This document shows, one piece after another, positions 61,905 through 64,000 of a DNA stretch of 64,000 nucleotides. Both the position numbers and the translations under genes were made by a program. The notes under the pieces were generated by a model. That model did not search any database, was not told the origin of the DNA, and saw only the letters and a list, made by a program, of their open reading frames with translations. Within the stretch, counting starts at the first letter, position 1; each line of letters opens with the position of its first letter. Source of the DNA: Acanthacorydalis orientalis (lineage: Eukaryota > Arthropoda > Insecta > Megaloptera > Corydalidae); contig CM068313.1 in assembly GCA_034766995.1 (NCBI GenBank), positions 40,273,496 to 40,337,495 of the forward strand, written 5' to 3'.

Positions 61905-62474
61905 TTAGGTTGGTGGAAAAATAATTGCGGTTTATGACCTACAAATTCGTATACATTTTTAGTTTGTGATTTTAAGTGGTCTTAAGTAGTACTGAACTGT
62001 TGGATGACTAGTGCCCAACTTTTGTGTAAGCTCTCGAATTGTTGTGCGTGGTTCTGATTCAACTAACGCCTTCAGTTGGTCGTTATGAACTGAAGAAGGA
62101 TGCCCGCGACTTTCTTAATCTTCAACACTCTCGCCCCCAGCACGTTATTTTTGGAACCACCATTGCACCGTACGTTTGTTAACAATACCCACACCAAAAG
62201 TATTGTTTAGTTTATGAGCAGTTTCTGCTGCTTTACCATCCGTTTTGAATTAGAACAAAAATATTGATCTGATTTGCTTCTTTTCCGTCTTTAATTAAAT
62301 AGCTCAATTTGAATCAAAATTAATAATAAAACCAAAGTCGATGTTACTAAAGTACAGACCGAAAAATGTACTTTAAAATGATATTAACATGAACACGATG
62401 AAATAAGACTCATTGAAAAAATTAAAGTTAGAATTCAGAAAATGAAAACCGCAATTATTTTCCTAACAATCTAA
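61905..62474 (-). mobile_element. Internally deleted mariner, copy 3 (best preserved)
   Basis: 570 bp. Left end TTAGGTTGGTGGAAAAATAA then TTGCGG; complement of right end TTAGATTGTTAGGAAAATAA then TTGCGG. TA follows the right end. Minus-strand codons read FGVGIVNKRTVQWWFQK, RAGGESVED, ESRGHPSSVHNDQLKALVES and EPRTTIRELTQKLGTSHPTV. This is the paired-type DNA-binding half of SETMAR-class mariner transposases (relatives: ERTVQRWF, SGRPS, DQLKALIE, TTRELAEELGVSHTTV). Two in-frame stops occur. The catalytic half is cleanly absent; the HTH runs straight into the 3' terminal sequence. Confidence 0.88.
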
Positions 62475-62612
62475 TATCTTAATTGTTCACTTTTGATTGT
62501 TGCTTTTGCGCATTTCGTTGTCAATGCTTTATCTTCATATCGTCGGGTAATAAAAAAATCTGTACTTGGCATGAAAATGTTCGATTAAGATTTAGTTAAC
62601 ATTTTTGACCAG
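62475..62612. other. Short unassigned stretch
   Basis: TTTTGATTGTTGCTTTTGCGC near 62487 resembles TTTTTGATTCTTGCTTATGTG near 14659, a possible low-copy repeat. Confidence 0.3.
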
Positions 62613-63018
62613 AAAAAATAATTTAATTTATTAATGATATTAGTGAAAAATTCCTTCAGTTTAATTAAAATTTATTTTTTTATATTAGGAAATTAATTAA
62701 TTTGTTTGAGTAGATGTAAGTAATAATTGATTTAGGTATGAGGATGGATTTAAGATAAAAAATAGTTTTATGTGTACTGAAATTTATTTGAAATAATAAC
62801 TAACCCAAAAATAGACTTATTTTTTAATACAATATTTATGTTTAACTTATGCAAAAACATAAATGAAACTATTTCACGAAAGTATCTTTTCAAAATCAAT
62901 CTTTAAACAATGAAAATTATACCCAATTTAATTATTAATAAATCTGAGCGTTTTCAGAAAACTTTTTTAAAGAGTTATTTATAAAAAAAAAACTACACTG
63001 AAGTAGAAACTAGTTGCA
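62613..63018 (+). repeat. Direct repeat R2, copy 2
   Basis: About 406 bp; see 60265-60710. It lies about 2.35 kb downstream, just beyond the deleted mariner at 61905-62474. Confidence 0.9.
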
Positions 63019-63261
63019 CAACTTGAACTTTGTGAAACGAAAAGAATTTGTTTTAAAAAAAATTAAAATGTATTTTAATAATTAAAAAATATGGCATATC
63101 TATGAGTCAAATTATATGCATTTTTGATGTTTTGTTTTCTTGTTAAAAAGTAACTTAAAGAATTTAAAATAGGAATGTTATTTTCTTAAGAATTCTAAAG
63201 ATAATTCATTCCTTTTTTGAAATGAATTTTGTAAGCAACATTCATAACTTTCTCTCATATA

Positions 63262-63420
63262 CAGTCAAATTCGGTTATAGTAAGCGTGAATTTAACGGAT
63301 TTTCGGTTACAGTGAACATAACATATTCATATGGATTTCAATTCATGCATATCAATATAAACATTAATCTTTATAACGAGATCTTTTCACAGTGAAGAAC
63401 GTTGATGTTTTTCAAAACTT
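63262..63420 (+). mobile_element. Tigger/pogo-type end
   Basis: TA then CAGTCAAATTCGGTTATAGT, then AACGGATTTTCGGTTACAG. The pattern CAGTCNAATTCGGTTATA followed by a second GGATTTTCGGTTA block is typical of pogo/Tigger-like elements in arthropods. No right end was found, so the boundary is approximate. Confidence 0.45.
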
Positions 63421-64000
63421 TATTTTTTGTTTAATTTCCGATATATCTTTCTATTTTTTAGAATTGAAAAAGAATTGTTTTCTTCATCCACAAATACAAA
63501 ATTAATCGAATATAAAGTGATGTTTGTTCCTCAAAGCAATTTCAATTTTAGAATCAATTGGGATTAGTCTAATCACGAATATGAAATTATTTTTACAAAA
63601 TACTTATTCTATTCTACCTAATCTATAAAACTTAATAACAAGAATCCATCAAGAATATTGCGACTTGATATAATATAAAGTAATTAATTGGTGCATGGAG
63701 TGAGTAATGTTATCTATGCAGTATTTCTGTATTCTGTTTTCACCCATGTGTGTTTGTGCGCACGTACTCTGACGTATACAGTTCACATATGTGATTTTAT
63801 TACAATTTTTTTATCTTAAATTATTTGATTAAGTTTATAATTTTTAAGATAACACTAAAACTAGACATGAAAACTAGAGATAAATAACGTAGATTATTTA
63901 TATCTAAAAATGGGTGTACGAATTCATGTTTAAATCTTTTCCTTGTCAGATTGTCGTATAGAAGTGCCTCTATGTATTTTGGGTGTATGAATGTTGTCGG
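63421..64000. other. AT-rich sequence without a gene
   Basis: Nothing recognised up to the window edge. Confidence 0.6.

Overview
The window looks like non-coding nuclear DNA from an invertebrate animal, most likely an arthropod or similar small-bodied metazoan. It is very AT-rich (about a quarter G+C by eye). It carries several dozen (TA)n microsatellites, often continuing into (CA/GT)n or (GA/CT)n. Its recognisable mobile DNA is mainly animal-type cut-and-paste transposons: mariner, Tc1, Tigger/pogo, hAT and piggyBac-like. There are no operons, Shine-Dalgarno sites or long open frames. The species cannot be named from this sequence. Most short open frames over the (TA)n tracts only translate to Tyr-Ile repeats and are not genes.

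Layout. 1-8 kb: TA arrays, one copy of a GC-rich dispersed repeat (866-940) and the 3' end of a Tigger/CENPB-type transposon with an open C-terminal fragment (4273-5012). 8-16 kb: a hAT short element, a relic of a LINE reverse-transcriptase C-terminus (10.1 kb), a Tigger-like short element (11.7 kb) and a foldback element (14.8 kb). 16.4-16.6 kb: a near-perfect palindrome with 70-bp arms around a TA core. 20.7-30.3 kb: mariner derivatives, a hammerhead-like motif (24.4 kb), a SETMAR-type mariner relic (28.4-29.2 kb) and a possible tRNA-derived SINE (30.1-30.3 kb). 31.6-32.5 kb: a hAT element with a decayed hATC dimerisation domain. 38.6 kb: the second GC-rich repeat. 40.1 kb: an inverted pair of Penelope-type hammerhead-like motifs. 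42.3-43.9 kb: an almost full-length Tc1 element inside a TA array, with all three catalytic acids lost. 45.3 kb: a second hAT short element. 46.4-49.8 kb: the only stretch that looks like part of a host gene, with two promoter-like clusters and a candidate first coding exon (49742-49800, plus strand). 51-64 kb: a piggyBac-like short element, a full-length dead mariner (58.2-59.5 kb), two pairs of direct repeats and two more internally deleted mariners.

How it fits together. If the 49.7 kb exon is real, most of the window is the upstream region and first intron of a gene whose main coding exons lie to the right. The rest is a graveyard of transposons that target TA or carry TA-rich ends. The most interesting points are the recurrent association of elements with (TA)n arrays, a family of mariners that keeps only the DNA-binding end of the transposase, very young inverted repeats, and hammerhead-like motifs typical of Penelope-like retroelements. 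I found no CRISPR array, no rRNA, no intact tRNA and no convincing new multi-gene system.
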